Counted from the stretch's first letter, positions 31,297 through 41,558 are shown. The stretch is DNA of 64,000 nt from Halomonas heilongjiangensis (GCF_002879645.1 NZ_PNRE01000044.1:1-64000); one strand, 5' to 3'. Numbers and translations: made by a program. Notes: generated by a model not told the origin, from the letters alone.

Positions 31297-31545
31297 ATGA
31301 GAGCCCCTGCCTGCAACGATTCGTCATCCTGCGCTGCGTCTGACAGCGCCGAGGGAGTCTGGCCATTCACCTCGCTACTGTGGCGCTGGATACGCCGCAT
31401 GAACCACCAGATGCAGCTGCGCCACGAACGCCGCCAACTGGGAGAGCTCAGCGACAGCCTGCTGCGGGATATCGGCCTGACCCGCCGGGAGGCCATGCGC
31501 GAAGCGCGCCGGCCGTTCTGGGACGACATCGGCTGGCGGCGCTGA
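31297..31545 (+). CDS. Small DUF1127 protein
   Basis: An 82-residue protein whose C-terminal half (RRQLGELSDSLLRDIGLTR and the next 20 residues) is a DUF1127 (YjiS-like) domain, Arg-rich and helical. Some DUF1127 proteins influence RNA metabolism, phosphate or carbon turnover; the role here is unknown. The ATG at 31297 is fixed by GGAGGAA 7-8 nt upstream; longer in-frame starts have none. Divergent pairing with a LysR regulator is a recurring arrangement for such small genes. Confidence 0.8.
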   Translation: MRAPACNDSSSCAASDSAEGVWPFTSLLWRWIRRMNHQMQLRHERRQLGELSDSLLRDIGLTRREAMREARRPFWDDIGWRR

Positions 31546-31620
31546 GGGAGGCTGCGGCGGCACCGTGGCGATTGTGGTACCTTGTCGCGATTCGTTCTCG
31601 TGCATTCGCGAAGGGGTTAC

Positions 31621-34005
31621 ATGGACGCCACCAACCGCATCATCACGCGCCTCGCCGAGGAGCTTTCCGTTCGTCCGCAGCAGGTCACGGCCACGGTGGA
31701 ACTGCTCGACGGCGGGGCCACCGTGCCCTTCATCGCCCGCTACCGCAAGGAGGTCACCGGCGGGCTCGACGACACCCAGCTGCGCAACCTTCACGAGCGC
31801 CTCGGCTACCTGCGCGAGCTGGAGGAGCGCCGGATCGCCGTGCTCGCTGCCATCGACGAGCAGGGCAAGCTCACCGACGAGCTCGCCGGGCTGATCCAGG
31901 CCGCCGACACCAAGCAGCGCCTCGAAGACCTCTACCTGCCGTACAAGAAGAAGCGCCGCACCAAGGCACAGATCGCCCGCGAGGCCGGCCTCGAGCCGCT
32001 GGCCGATGCGCTGCTGGCCGATCCGACCCTCGACCCGGAACGCGCGGCGGTGCACTACCTGCGCGCCGCGGAAGGCGATATTCCGGCCGTCGAGGACACC
32101 AAGGCGGCCCTGGATGGGGCGAGGCAGATCCTCATGGAGCGCTTCGCCGAGGACCCCGAACTGGTCGGCCGGCTGCGCGAGCGGTTGTGGAGCGAGGGGG
32201 AGCTCAGTGCGCGCCTGATCGCCGGCAAGGAGCGCGAGGGCGCCAAGTTCTCCGACTACTTCGAGCACGACGAGAAGCTGGCGAAGACCCCGTCGCACCG
32301 GGCGCTGGCGATGTTCCGCGGCCGCAACGAAGGGGTCCTGACCCTGGCCATTCGCCTGCCGGGCGAGGAGGAGGCGCCGATCCACCCGGCCCAGGTGGCC
32401 ATCGCCGGGCACTTCGACATCCGCGACGAGGGCCGGCCCGCCGACAAGTGGCTGCGTGACGTGGTGCGCTGGACCTGGCGGGTCAAGCTCTACACGCACC
32501 TGGAGACCGAACTGCTGGGCCGACTGCGCGAGCGCGCCGAGCTGGAGGCCATCGAGGTCTTCGCCGCCAACCTCAAGGACCTGCTGCTGGCCGCCCCGGC
32601 CGGGCCCAAGGCGACGCTGGCCATCGACCCCGGCCTGCGTACCGGCTGCAAGGTGGCGGTGGTGGACGCCACCGGCCAGTTCCTCGAGCACGCGACCATC
32701 TATCCCCATGCTCCCCGTAACGCCTGGGATGCCTCCCTTGCCGAGCTCGCCAGGCTGGTCGAGAAGCACGATGTGGCGCTGATCGCCGTCGGCAACGGCA
32801 CCGCCAGTCGCGAGACCGACCGCCTCGCCGGCGACCTGGTCAAGGCCTTCTCTTCGTCTCAAGGGCGGGGCCGGCGTCAGCTTGCCAAGGTGATGGTCAG
32901 CGAGGCCGGCGCCTCGGTCTACTCCGCCTCGGAATACGCCTCCCGGGAGCTGCCGGAGCTTGACGTCACCATCCGCGGGGCGGTCTCCATCGCCCGGCGC
33001 CTGCAGGACCCGCTGGCCGAGCTGGTCAAGATCGAACCCAAGTCGATCGGCGTCGGCCAGTACCAGCACGACGTCTCTCAGCTGCAGCTCTCGAAGAGCC
33101 TCGAGGCGGTGATCGAGGATTGCGTCAACGCCGTAGGGGTGGACCTCAACATGGCGTCGAGCGCGCTGCTCTCGCGGGTCGCCGGCCTCAACCCGGCCCT
33201 GGCCGAGAACATCGTCGCCCGCCGCAACGCCGAGGGTGCCTTCACCAGCCGCAAGCAGCTGCTCGAGGTGAGCCGCCTGGGGCCCAGGACCTTCGAGCAG
33301 TGCGCGGGCTTCCTGCGCATCATGAACGGCGCCAACCCGCTCGACGGCAGCGCCGTGCACCCCGAGGCCTATCCGCTGGTGGAGCGCATCGCCGCGCGCA
33401 GCGGCCGGGAGCTCGCCAGCCTGATCGGCGACAGCGCCACCCTCAAGGCGGTCAGGCCCGCCGACTTCGCCGACGAGCGCTTCGGCGTGCCGACCATCAG
33501 CGACATCCTCGCCGAGCTCGACAAGCCCGGTCGCGATCCGCGACCCGAGTTCAAGGCCGCCGAGTTCCGCGAGGGGGTGGAGACCCTCAAGGACCTCGAG
33601 CCGGGGATGGTCCTCGAAGGCAGCGTCACCAACGTCACCCACTTCGGCGCCTTCGTCGACATCGGGGTGCACCAGGACGGCCTGGTGCATATCTCGGCAC
33701 TGTCGGACAGGTTCGTCGAGGATCCCCGCTCGGTGGTCAAGGCCGGCGATATCGTCAAGGTCAAGGTGATGAACGTGGATCTGGAACGTTCGCGCATCGG
33801 GCTCTCCATGCGCCTCGACGACCAGCCCGGCGGGGAGGGCAGCGAGGGCCGGGGCGGCAAGCCGCGCCGTGGGGGCGACGACCGCCGCCACGGCCAGGGC
33901 ACGGCGCCGCGCAAGGGGGGGCAGCCCGCGGAACCGACCGGACAACCGGGTGGTCAGATGGGCGCCCTGGGGGCCGCCCTGCTCAAGGCGAAGAAGGGGC
34001 GCTGA
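31621..34005 (+). CDS. tex: RNA-binding transcriptional accessory protein Tex
   Basis: A 794-residue nucleic-acid-binding protein with N-terminal helical region ([19 protein letters not shown]), a YqgF/RNase H-like domain ([17 protein letters not shown]), helix-hairpin-helix motifs ([19 protein letters not shown]) and a C-terminal S1 domain at about residues 660-730 ([20 protein letters not shown]). The tail is a basic, Gly/Gln-rich disordered segment. The ATG at 31621 has GAAGGGG upstream. Tex is a homologue of eukaryotic Spt6 and associates with transcription. Confidence 0.95.
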   Translation: MDATNRIITRLAEELSVRPQQVTATVELLDGGATVPFIARYRKEVTGGLDDTQLRNLHERLGYLRELEERRIAVLAAIDEQGKLTDELAGLIQAADTKQRLEDLYLPYKKKRRTKAQIAREAGLEPLADALLADPTLDPERAAVHYLRAAEGDIPAVEDTKAALDGARQILMERFAEDPELVGRLRERLWSEGELSARLIAGKEREGAKFSDYFEHDEKLAKTPSHRALAMFRGRNEGVLTLAIRLPGEEEAPIHPAQVAIAGHFDIRDEGRPADKWLRDVVRWTWRVKLYTHLETELLGRLRERAELEAIEVFAANLKDLLLAAPAGPKATLAIDPGLRTGCKVAVVDATGQFLEHATIYPHAPRNAWDASLAELARLVEKHDVALIAVGNGTASRETDRLAGDLVKAFSSSQGRGRRQLAKVMVSEAGASVYSASEYASRELPELDVTIRGAVSIARRLQDPLAELVKIEPKSIGVGQYQHDVSQLQLSKSLEAVIEDCVNAVGVDLNMASSALLSRVAGLNPALAENIVARRNAEGAFTSRKQLLEVSRLGPRTFEQCAGFLRIMNGANPLDGSAVHPEAYPLVERIAARSGRELASLIGDSATLKAVRPADFADERFGVPTISDILAELDKPGRDPRPEFKAAEFREGVETLKDLEPGMVLEGSVTNVTHFGAFVDIGVHQDGLVHISALSDRFVEDPRSVVKAGDIVKVKVMNVDLERSRIGLSMRLDDQPGGEGSEGRGGKPRRGGDDRRHGQGTAPRKGGQPAEPTGQPGGQMGALGAALLKAKKGR

Positions 34006-34025
34006 AAATCCGAAGCAGGCTAACC

Positions 34026-34053
34026 TTGAATCGCCGCCTGGCGGCACCATAAT
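34026..34053 (+). promoter_or_regulatory. Candidate sigma-70 promoter of gshA
   Basis: TTGAAT (34026-34031), 16-bp spacer, CATAAT (34048-34053). The spacer contains a small hairpin (GCCGCCTGGCGGC). The transcript would start roughly 80 nt before gshA. Confidence 0.5.
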
Positions 34054-34141
34054 CTGACGTTTCATGGGCACCCGGCAGGCCGTCGGGCACCCGCAACGAT
34101 TGCGAACCGTGAAGCGTGCCCCTCCGGCCGGCTTCCACGAC

Positions 34142-35767
34142 ATGGGGTGTTCTCTCTTGTCCGACTCACTCGCTACCCTCATCGAGCGTCTCACGGAACC
34201 CGCCCGACGGGGGCTGATCGGTCGCCTGCGCCGCGGCATCGAGAAGGAGGGGCTGCGCGTCGACCCGGCGGGGCGCATCGCGTCCACGCCGCACCCGGCC
34301 GCGCTGGGGTCCAAGCTCACCCATCCGCACATCACCACCGACTACTCCGAGGCGCTGCTGGAGTACATCACGCCGGTCTACAGTCGGCCGGCCGATGCCA
34401 TGGCGTTCCTCGCCGACCTGCATCGCTTCAGCTATCGCCACCTGGGCAGTGAGCTGATCTGGCCGGCGAGCATGCCGGCACGGCTCGACGGCAACGACAG
34501 CGTGACCATCGCCGACTACGGCGCCTCCAACGTGGGCACCATGAAGCACGTCTACCGCCGCGGACTCGACGTGCGCTATGGACGGATCATGCAGGCCATC
34601 GCCGGGGTGCACTACAACGTCTCGCTGCCCGACGACTTCTGGCAACGGTTGCGCGAACTCGACGGCGCCATCGATACGCCGCTGAGCGACTACCGTTCGG
34701 CACGCTACTTCGGGCTGATCCGCAACTTCCGTCGCCACAGCTGGCTGTTGCTCTACCTGTTCGGCGCCTCGCCGGCCCTGGACCGCAGCTTCCTGGCCGG
34801 CGGCGAGGCGCCCGACCGGTTCGAGGCCCTCGGTGACGAGACCCTGGTCTCGCCCTATGCCACCAGCCTGCGCATGTCCGACCTGGGCTACCAGAACAAG
34901 GTCCAGGCCCAGTTGAAGATCTGTTTCAACTCGCTCTCCAACTACGTCAACACCCTGCGCCATGCCATCTCCACCCCCTGGCCGGCCTACCAGGCGCTGG
35001 GGGTGCACGAGGGGGGCGAGTGGCGCCAGCTCAACGCCAACATCCTGCAGATCGAGAACGAGTACTACAGCGACATCCGCCCCAAGCGGGTGGCGCGCCA
35101 CGGCGAGACCCCCAGCCAGGCCCTGGAAGCCCGAGGGGTGGAGTACATCGAGGTACGCTGCCTCGACCTCAATCCGCTGCTGACCCTGGGCATCGACGAG
35201 CAGCAGATCCGCTTTCTCGACGCCTTCCTGATGTGGTGCCTGCTCTCCGAGAGCCCCTGGATACCCGACGAGGAGTGCGACCGCCTCGACGACAACCGCC
35301 GCCTGGTGGTCGAGCGTGGGCGTGATCCCGAGCTGCGCCTGACCCACCATGGCCGGCAGCGCTCGATCGCCGATTGGGGGGGCGAGATCCTCGATGAGGT
35401 CGGCCAGGTCGCCGACCTGCTCGACCTGCTCGAGGAGGGCAGCCCCCACGGAGAGGCCGTGCGCGCCATGCGGCCGCGCCTCGACGACCCGTCGCTCACC
35501 CCGTCCGGCGCGCTGCTCGACCGCCTGCGCGAGCGCGGCGAGGAGTTCAGCGATGCCATGCTGGTGATCGCCCGGGAACAGGGGGAACGGCTGCGCGAGG
35601 AGCCCATGGATGCCGCCCGCGAGGCGCTGTTCGACCAGCTGGTCGCGACCTCTCACCAGCAGCAGGGCGACATCGAGGCCGCCGACACCGAGGGCTTCGA
35701 CGACTTCCTGGCCCACTATTTCACCCGCGCCCGGGAGTCCCGGCTCAGCAACGAGGAAGCTTCGTGA
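34142..35767 (+). CDS. gshA: Glutamate-cysteine ligase GshA
   Basis: A 541-residue ATP-dependent ligase, first step of glutathione synthesis. Motifs of the proteobacterial GshA class include GIEKEGLRVD, ITTDYSEALLEYITP, HLGSELIWPASMP and IQIEN-type LQIENEYYSDIRPKR. The start is uncertain: the ATG at 34142 has no clear ribosome site, and a TTG at 34157 behind GGGGTG is an alternative. The stop overlaps dsbB. Confidence 0.93.
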   Translation: MGCSLLSDSLATLIERLTEPARRGLIGRLRRGIEKEGLRVDPAGRIASTPHPAALGSKLTHPHITTDYSEALLEYITPVYSRPADAMAFLADLHRFSYRHLGSELIWPASMPARLDGNDSVTIADYGASNVGTMKHVYRRGLDVRYGRIMQAIAGVHYNVSLPDDFWQRLRELDGAIDTPLSDYRSARYFGLIRNFRRHSWLLLYLFGASPALDRSFLAGGEAPDRFEALGDETLVSPYATSLRMSDLGYQNKVQAQLKICFNSLSNYVNTLRHAISTPWPAYQALGVHEGGEWRQLNANILQIENEYYSDIRPKRVARHGETPSQALEARGVEYIEVRCLDLNPLLTLGIDEQQIRFLDAFLMWCLLSESPWIPDEECDRLDDNRRLVVERGRDPELRLTHHGRQRSIADWGGEILDEVGQVADLLDLLEEGSPHGEAVRAMRPRLDDPSLTPSGALLDRLRERGEEFSDAMLVIAREQGERLREEPMDAAREALFDQLVATSHQQQGDIEAADTEGFDDFLAHYFTRARESRLSNEEAS

Positions 35768-36309
35768 CACACGCCCTCTCGCATCTCTCCGTGCGCCAGT
35801 GGAGCCTGGCGGGGCTCGCCTTCTGTGGCCTGATGATGGCCGTCGCCCTGGGGCTCGAGCACATCGGCGGGCTCGAGCCCTGCCCGCTGTGCATCTTCCA
35901 GCGGGTGGCGGTGCTCGCCGCGGCGGTGGTGTTCACCGTTGCCGCCATCCACAATCCGCGCGGTCGCCTCGGCGCCACCTTGTACGGGGGGCTCTCGCTG
36001 GCCGCCGTGAGCGGCGGCATCGCCGTGGCCTGGCGCCACCTCTGGCTGCAGTCGCTGCCCGCCGACGAGGTGCCCAGCTGCGGTCCCGGGCTCGACTACA
36101 TGATGGATATCCTGCCGCTGCGCGACGTGGTCTCCATGGTGCTCTCGGGGTCCGGTGAGTGTGCCGAGGTCGACTTCCTGCTGCTCGGCCTCTCACTGCC
36201 CGGCTGGACCCTGATCGGCTTCCTGGTCCTGGCGCTGGCGCCCCTGGGGGTGCTGCTCAACGCCTGTCGGGAGCGGCCGCGGGTGGAGGCGCCGGTCGAG
36301 ACGCCATGA
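35764..36309 (+). CDS. dsbB: Disulfide bond formation protein DsbB
   Basis: A 181-residue inner-membrane quinone reductase that reoxidises DsbA. Four hydrophobic helices are visible. The first periplasmic loop holds CPLC (GGLEPCPLCIFQR) and the second the Cys pair in PSCGPGLDYM and SGECAEV. Translation starts at GTG overlapping the gshA stop (GTGA), coupling thiol synthesis and disulfide formation genes in one transcript. Confidence 0.93.
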   Translation: MTHALSHLSVRQWSLAGLAFCGLMMAVALGLEHIGGLEPCPLCIFQRVAVLAAAVVFTVAAIHNPRGRLGATLYGGLSLAAVSGGIAVAWRHLWLQSLPADEVPSCGPGLDYMMDILPLRDVVSMVLSGSGECAEVDFLLLGLSLPGWTLIGFLVLALAPLGVLLNACRERPRVEAPVETP

Positions 36310-36355
36310 CAGCGTCGCCATGACAACGTCGCCAAAATAACAACGGGGACAGCCC

Positions 36356-37204
36356 ATGCTCTATCGCGACTACGCCACCCAGGAAGAGATCGATCGTGAG
36401 TACGACCCCTCGCGGGGGCGTGATCTGGCCGCCCTGGTCGCCGGCTGGCGCGACAGCAGCCGGGCCACCCGCCAGCGCCTCCGGGTGACGGAGGATGTCG
36501 CCTTCGGCCCCTCGCTGGCCGAGCGCATGGATGTCTTCCACGCCGGAGACGAGCGGGCGCCGGTCCACCTCTTCTTCCACGGCGGCTACTGGCGCTCGCT
36601 CGGCCACAAGGAGTTCGGCTTCGTCGTCGACGGTCTGGTCGAGGCCGGCATCACGGTGGTGGTGGTCAACTATGCGCTCTGTCCCACGGTGCCCTTCGGC
36701 GAGGTGGTGCGCCAGAGCCAGGCCGCGGTGGCCTGGTGGCATCGCCATGGCGGGTCCCACGGCGTCGACCCGCAGCAACTGAGCGTGTCGGGGCATTCGG
36801 CCGGCGGCCATCTCTGCGCCATGCTGCTGGCCACCGACTGGCAGGGGGTCTACGGCCTGCCCGATGACCCGATCCGTGGGGCGTTGGCCATCAGCGGGCT
36901 CTACGACCTGCGTCCCTTCCCCTGGTCATGGCTGCAGCCCAAGCTGCAGCTCACCGGCCGCGACGTCGCCGCCTACAGTCCGCTGTTCCTGCCGTGCCGG
37001 GTGTCGGCGACGGTGCGCCTGGTGGCCGGTGGCGAGGAGTCGAGCGAGTTCGAGCGGCAGATGCGCGCCCACGCCGAGCACCTGGCGGCCCAGGGCGTCG
37101 AGGTCTCCGGCGAGCTGCTGGCCGGCGACAACCACTTCTCGATTCTCGACCACTATCGCCAGGGCGGGCGTTTCGTCGACGCCATCCGCGCCTTTCATCG
37201 ATAG
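36356..37204 (+). CDS. Alpha/beta hydrolase, arylformamidase-like
   Basis: A 282-residue alpha/beta hydrolase. FFHGGYWRSL is the HGGYW oxyanion motif of kynurenine formamidases and GHSAGGHLCA is the nucleophile elbow; the catalytic His is probably in GDNHFSILDH. The family hydrolyses N-formylkynurenine or other arylformamides. It lies convergent to an anthranilate-type operon, and formylkynurenine leads to anthranilate, so the two may be linked metabolically. No kynureninase or tryptophan dioxygenase is in the window. Substrate remains an inference. Confidence 0.75.
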   Translation: MLYRDYATQEEIDREYDPSRGRDLAALVAGWRDSSRATRQRLRVTEDVAFGPSLAERMDVFHAGDERAPVHLFFHGGYWRSLGHKEFGFVVDGLVEAGITVVVVNYALCPTVPFGEVVRQSQAAVAWWHRHGGSHGVDPQQLSVSGHSAGGHLCAMLLATDWQGVYGLPDDPIRGALAISGLYDLRPFPWSWLQPKLQLTGRDVAAYSPLFLPCRVSATVRLVAGGEESSEFERQMRAHAEHLAAQGVEVSGELLAGDNHFSILDHYRQGGRFVDAIRAFHR

Positions 37205-37231
37205 CCCTGCACTTTCATCGCTAGCCCTGCA
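37192..37231. repeat. Tandem 20-bp duplication across the hydrolase stop
   Basis: CTTTCATCGATAGCCCTGCA is followed at once by a copy with one mismatch (C for A at position 10). The first copy includes the last codons and TAG of the hydrolase. A recent slippage duplication is likely. Confidence 0.8.
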
Positions 37232-37240
37232 GCGACAGAG

Positions 37241-37261
37241 GCCGGCACGACTCGTGCCGGC
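37241..37261. terminator. Hairpin between the hydrolase and the catabolic operon
   Basis: GCCGGCACGA and TCGTGCCGGC are perfect 10-bp arms around one base. The site lies between convergent stops and may end both the long operon and the hydrolase transcript. No T tract. Confidence 0.5.
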
Positions 37262-37280
37262 GGCGCCGGGGCGAGATGCG

Positions 37281-37694
37281 TCAGGCGTCGGGCAGCACCG
37301 CCGTGGCCTCGATCTCGACCCTGGCCCGGTCCTCGATCAGGTCGGCGACCTGGACCATGGTCATGGCCGGGAAGTGCTTGCCCATGACTTCGCGATAGGC
37401 GGCCCCGACCTCCTTGAGCCGGGCGAGGTACTCCCGCTTGTCGGTGACGTACCAGGTCAGGCGCACCACATGCTCGGGACCCGCTCCGGCTTCCCCGAGC
37501 ACCGTCACGATATTGTCCAGCGCCTGGTGGATCTGGGCCACGAAGTCGTCGCTCTCGAACACCTGGTCGCCGTTCCAGCCGATCTGGCCGCCGACGAAGA
37601 TCAGGCGGCCGGCGGCGGCGATGCCGTTGGCATAGCCGACGGCGGCCTTCCAGTGGGCGGGGTGAAGCTGCTCGAGTACGGGGGCATCATTCAT
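37281..37694 (-). CDS. RidA (YjgF/YER057c) family deaminase
   Basis: A 137-residue RidA-fold protein, normally a trimer that hydrolyses enamines or imines to ketones and ammonia. The C-terminal Arg-containing segment (RARVEIEATAVLPD) forms the active-site signature. It is the last gene of the operon, overlapping the thioesterase by 8 nt. In CoA-dependent 2-aminobenzoate degradation the ring amino group must leave as ammonia after dearomatisation; a RidA protein is a reasonable catalyst for it. That role is inferred from context. Confidence 0.82.
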   Translation of the reverse strand: MNDAPVLEQLHPAHWKAAVGYANGIAAAGRLIFVGGQIGWNGDQVFESDDFVAQIHQALDNIVTVLGEAGAGPEHVVRLTWYVTDKREYLARLKEVGAAYREVMGKHFPAMTMVQVADLIEDRARVEIEATAVLPDA

Positions 37695-38112
37695 CTGGGC
37701 ATCCTCGTGGGCAGTCGATGACGAAGAGGTGGCGCATGGTTTCGGGCCAGGGCAGGGGACGGCCGGTCTCCAGGTCGACGAAGACCAGCGTGGAGTCGCA
37801 GGTCAGGCGCGGCTGATCGCCACAGCGGGCGACGATCCGCAGCGCCAGGCTGGTACGCCCGACGGCACGTACCGCCAGCTCGAACGTCAGCGTTTCCCCC
37901 AGCCGGCTGGGGGCGTGGAAGTCGGTCTCGAGGCTGGCGGTGGGAACACCGGTGCGCGAGGCGACGTGCAGCGTGCTGAAGTCGTGCCCGACGACCTCGG
38001 CGAACCAGTCTTCCACCACGGCATTGATCATCTCGAAGTAGCGCGGGTAGAAGACGATGCCCGCCGGGTCGCAGTGCTGGAAACGTACCTTGTGTCGGGT
38101 GGTGAATGGCAT
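37687..38112 (-). CDS. Acyl-CoA thioesterase, 4-hydroxybenzoyl-CoA thioesterase type
   Basis: A 141-residue hotdog-fold thioesterase. VRFQHCDPAGIVFYPRYFEM is the 4HBT signature with active-site D15. It may release CoA from dead-end aromatic or alicyclic CoA esters, protecting the CoA pool, or act in the main path. Located 10 bp after the importer ATPase gene and overlapping ridA. Substrate not determined. Confidence 0.85.
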   Translation of the reverse strand: MPFTTRHKVRFQHCDPAGIVFYPRYFEMINAVVEDWFAEVVGHDFSTLHVASRTGVPTASLETDFHAPSRLGETLTFELAVRAVGRTSLALRIVARCGDQPRLTCDSTLVFVDLETGRPLPWPETMRHLFVIDCPRGCPDE

Positions 38113-38122
38113 CGTGGTTCCC

Positions 38123-38803
<681 letters not shown>

Positions 38804-38804
38804 C

Positions 38805-39548
38805 TCAGTCTCCCAGGTAGGCTTCGCGCACTTGAGGGTCCTGGCGGATCGTGACGCTGTCGCCATGGGCGATGATGCTGCCCGCGACCAGCACCGAGAT
38901 GCGGTCGGCGAGCCGGAACACCGCCTCCATGTCATGCTCGATCAACAGGATCGGGACCTCGAGCTTGAGGGCTTCCAGCAGTTCGGTGAGACGGGCCGTG
39001 CCTTCCGGTCCCAGGCCCGCCATGGGCTCGTCGAGCAGCAGCGCGCGAGGCTTGAGCGCCAGGGCGCACGCCACCTCGACCTGGCGGCGCTCGCCATGGG
39101 AGAGCTCGGAGACCGGGGTGTCGGCGCGATGCAGCAGTTGCATGCGCTCCAGCGCTTCCCGGGCCGGTGCCAGCAGGCTCTCGTCGCGGTACACGGGCTT
39201 CCAGAAGCGGAAGCTGTGCCCCTGCAGTGCCTGGACGCCGATCATGACGTTGCGCATCACCGACAGGGGTTCGGCGAGCGACGAGACCTGGAAGCTGCGG
39301 CCGAGTCCCAGTCGGGCGCGCTGGGCGACGCTGAGCCGGGTGATCTCGCGGCCGGCCAGGTGCACGCTACCCTGGTCGGGGGCCAGGCTGCCGGCGATCT
39401 GGCCGATCAGGGTCGACTTGCCGGCGCCGTTGGGGCCGATCAAGGCATGGATCTCGCCCTCTTGCAGGTCCAGGGAGACGCCCCGGGTGGCCTGCAGCGC
39501 ACCGAAACGCTTGTGCAGGTCGTTCAGCGACAGCACGGTCTCAGACAT
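38805..39548 (-). CDS. ABC transporter ATP-binding protein, LivG type
   Basis: A 247-residue ATPase. Walker A GPNGAGKSTL, the signature appears as LSHGERRQVE, and Walker B is ALLLDEPMAG. The LivG-type C-terminus ends VREAYLGD. It overlaps the upstream permease gene by 8 nt. Confidence 0.9.
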   Translation of the reverse strand: MSETVLSLNDLHKRFGALQATRGVSLDLQEGEIHALIGPNGAGKSTLIGQIAGSLAPDQGSVHLAGREITRLSVAQRARLGLGRSFQVSSLAEPLSVMRNVMIGVQALQGHSFRFWKPVYRDESLLAPAREALERMQLLHRADTPVSELSHGERRQVEVACALALKPRALLLDEPMAGLGPEGTARLTELLEALKLEVPILLIEHDMEAVFRLADRISVLVAGSIIAHGDSVTIRQDPQVREAYLGD

Positions 39549-40581
39549 GAGGCTCCCTCCCGGCCAGCCAGCCCATCAATCCATGCTTGGCGAACAGCAC
39601 CACGAACAGCAGCACCAGGCCCAGGAACAGCTTCCAGTACTCGGTCAGCCCGCCGAGCAGGGTCTCCATCATCACGAACAGGAGGGCCCCGGCCAGTGGC
39701 CCGTAGAGCCGCCCGACACCGCCGAGGATGACGATCACCATCAGTTCCCCGGACATGTGCCAGCTGAGCAGGGTGGGGCTGACGAAGCCGTTGAGGTCGG
39801 CGTAGAGCGCGCCGGCCAGCCCGGTGATCATCGCCGAGACGACGAAGGCCACCAGGCGCACGGGGTAGGGGGAGATGCCGGCGGTGGCCAGTCGCGTGTC
39901 GTTGAGCCGCGCCATGGTCAGGGCGGCGCCGAAGCGCGATTTCATCATGCGCGAGGTGATCGCCATGGCCAGCAGCAGGCCCGCGAAACAGAGCAGGAAG
40001 AAGGTCAGCGGCCGGCCGGTATCGACCAGCGGCAGGGTATTGCGCAGGTAGATCGGCAGGCCGTCCTCGCCGCCGTAGGAGGGCCAGGAGTTGGCGAAGT
40101 AGTACACCATCTGGGCGAAGGCGAGGGTGATCATGATGAAATAGACCCCCGTCGTGCGCAGCGAGATGGCGCCGATGGCCAGCGCCAGCAGGCCGCACAG
40201 CAGGATGGTCGCCAGCCAGATCACCAGCATGCTGTCGCTGCCGGGAATGGCGATCGGCCAGCTCAGGAACGGGCTGTAGTCGAAGGCGTGGTAGGCGCTG
40301 ATGCCGGCGACGTAGCCGCCCAGGCCGAAATAGGCGGCGTGGCCGAAGCTCACCATGCCGCCGTAGCCGATCGCCAGGTTCAGCCCCACCGCGGCCATGG
40401 CGATCAAGGTGATGCGCGAGCCGAGGTTGACGTAGTAGACATGCCCCAGCAGGTAGGCGGCCAGCGGTGCCAGCAGCAGCAGCGCCAGCAGGCCGATCTG
40501 TACCAGGCCCTTGCGGTCGAACCAGGTGGCCGGGATGGCCGGCAGGCCGGGCGGGGCGGAGTCATTCTTGAGCTTATCCAT
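39541..40581 (-). CDS. Branched-chain-type ABC permease, LivM type
   Basis: A 346-residue membrane protein with about nine helices. GLNLAIGYGGMVSFGHAAYF is the LivM signature and GVGRLYGPLAGALLF lies near the C-terminus. The ATG at 40581 is preferred to a TTG three codons earlier. It overlaps the LivH-type gene by 8 nt. Confidence 0.9.
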   Translation of the reverse strand: MDKLKNDSAPPGLPAIPATWFDRKGLVQIGLLALLLLAPLAAYLLGHVYYVNLGSRITLIAMAAVGLNLAIGYGGMVSFGHAAYFGLGGYVAGISAYHAFDYSPFLSWPIAIPGSDSMLVIWLATILLCGLLALAIGAISLRTTGVYFIMITLAFAQMVYYFANSWPSYGGEDGLPIYLRNTLPLVDTGRPLTFFLLCFAGLLLAMAITSRMMKSRFGAALTMARLNDTRLATAGISPYPVRLVAFVVSAMITGLAGALYADLNGFVSPTLLSWHMSGELMVIVILGGVGRLYGPLAGALLFVMMETLLGGLTEYWKLFLGLVLLFVVLFAKHGLMGWLAGREPHV

Positions 40582-41503
40582 GGGCGGCAAACAACCCCTT
40601 CGGCTTGAACGCGAGAATGATGGCCATGAGGATGTAGACCAGCATGGCGGCCAGGGCGGAGCCCACGCCGGCGGCCTCGGCCGGACTCATGAACTGGCGG
40701 AAGAAGGCCGGCAGGAAGACCCGTCCCATGGTGTCCACCACCCCGACCAGGATGGCGCCGCACAACGCCCCCTTGATCGAGCCGATGCCGCCGATGACGA
40801 TCACCACGAAGGCGAGGATCAGCACCGGTTCGCCCATCCCCACCTGGACCGACTGCAACGCGCCGACCATGGCCCCGGCCAGGCCGGCCAGCGCCGCGCC
40901 CATGGCGAAGATCAGGGTATAGAGTCGGGCGATGTTGACGCCCAGCGCGCCGATCATCTCGCGGTCGCTCTCGCCGGCACGGATGCGCATTCCCAGGCGA
41001 GTGCGTGAAATCAGCAGGTAGAGCCCGACGGCAACCAGGATGCCCACGGCGATGATCACCAGGCGGTAGAGCGGGTAGCGGGCGCCGCCGGGCAGGGTGA
41101 CGAAGCCGGTCAGCATCTGCGGTGGGCTGAGCCACAGCGGCGAGGAGCCGAACAGCCAGCGGGTGCCCTCGGAAAAGATCAGGATCAGCGCGAAGGTGGC
41201 CAATACCTGGTCGAGGTGGGGGCGGTGATAGAGGCGGCGGATCACGATCAGTTCGACCAGGGCACCGACGCCGGCCGCCGCCAGCACGCCGGCCGTGAGG
41301 CCCAGCAGGAAGGAGCCGGTGGAGACGGTGACCAGGGCGGTGACGTAGGCCCCGACCATGTAGAAGGAGCCGTGGGCCAGGTTGATCAGCCCCATCACGC
41401 CGAACACCAGGGTCAGGCCGCTGGCCATCAGGAACAGCATGGTACCCAGTTGCAGGCCGTTGATGAGCTGCTCGAGAAACAGGGTAAGGGTCACGACACA
41501 CAT
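40574..41503 (-). CDS. Branched-chain-type ABC permease, LivH type
   Basis: A 309-residue permease with about eight helices. QLINGLQLGTMLFLMASGLT at the N-terminus, VFGVMGLINLAHGSFYM and GGIGSIKGALCGAILVG are LivH motifs. The start may be the ATG at 41503 or a GTG three codons later; no ribosome site decides. Confidence 0.9.
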   Translation of the reverse strand: MCVVTLTLFLEQLINGLQLGTMLFLMASGLTLVFGVMGLINLAHGSFYMVGAYVTALVTVSTGSFLLGLTAGVLAAAGVGALVELIVIRRLYHRPHLDQVLATFALILIFSEGTRWLFGSSPLWLSPPQMLTGFVTLPGGARYPLYRLVIIAVGILVAVGLYLLISRTRLGMRIRAGESDREMIGALGVNIARLYTLIFAMGAALAGLAGAMVGALQSVQVGMGEPVLILAFVVIVIGGIGSIKGALCGAILVGVVDTMGRVFLPAFFRQFMSPAEAAGVGSALAAMLVYILMAIILAFKPKGLFAAHG

Positions 41504-41558
41504 CCCGTGTCAGTAGATGGAGGATAGCCGGACCCCGCGGGGCCCGGCACGCCTGGCG

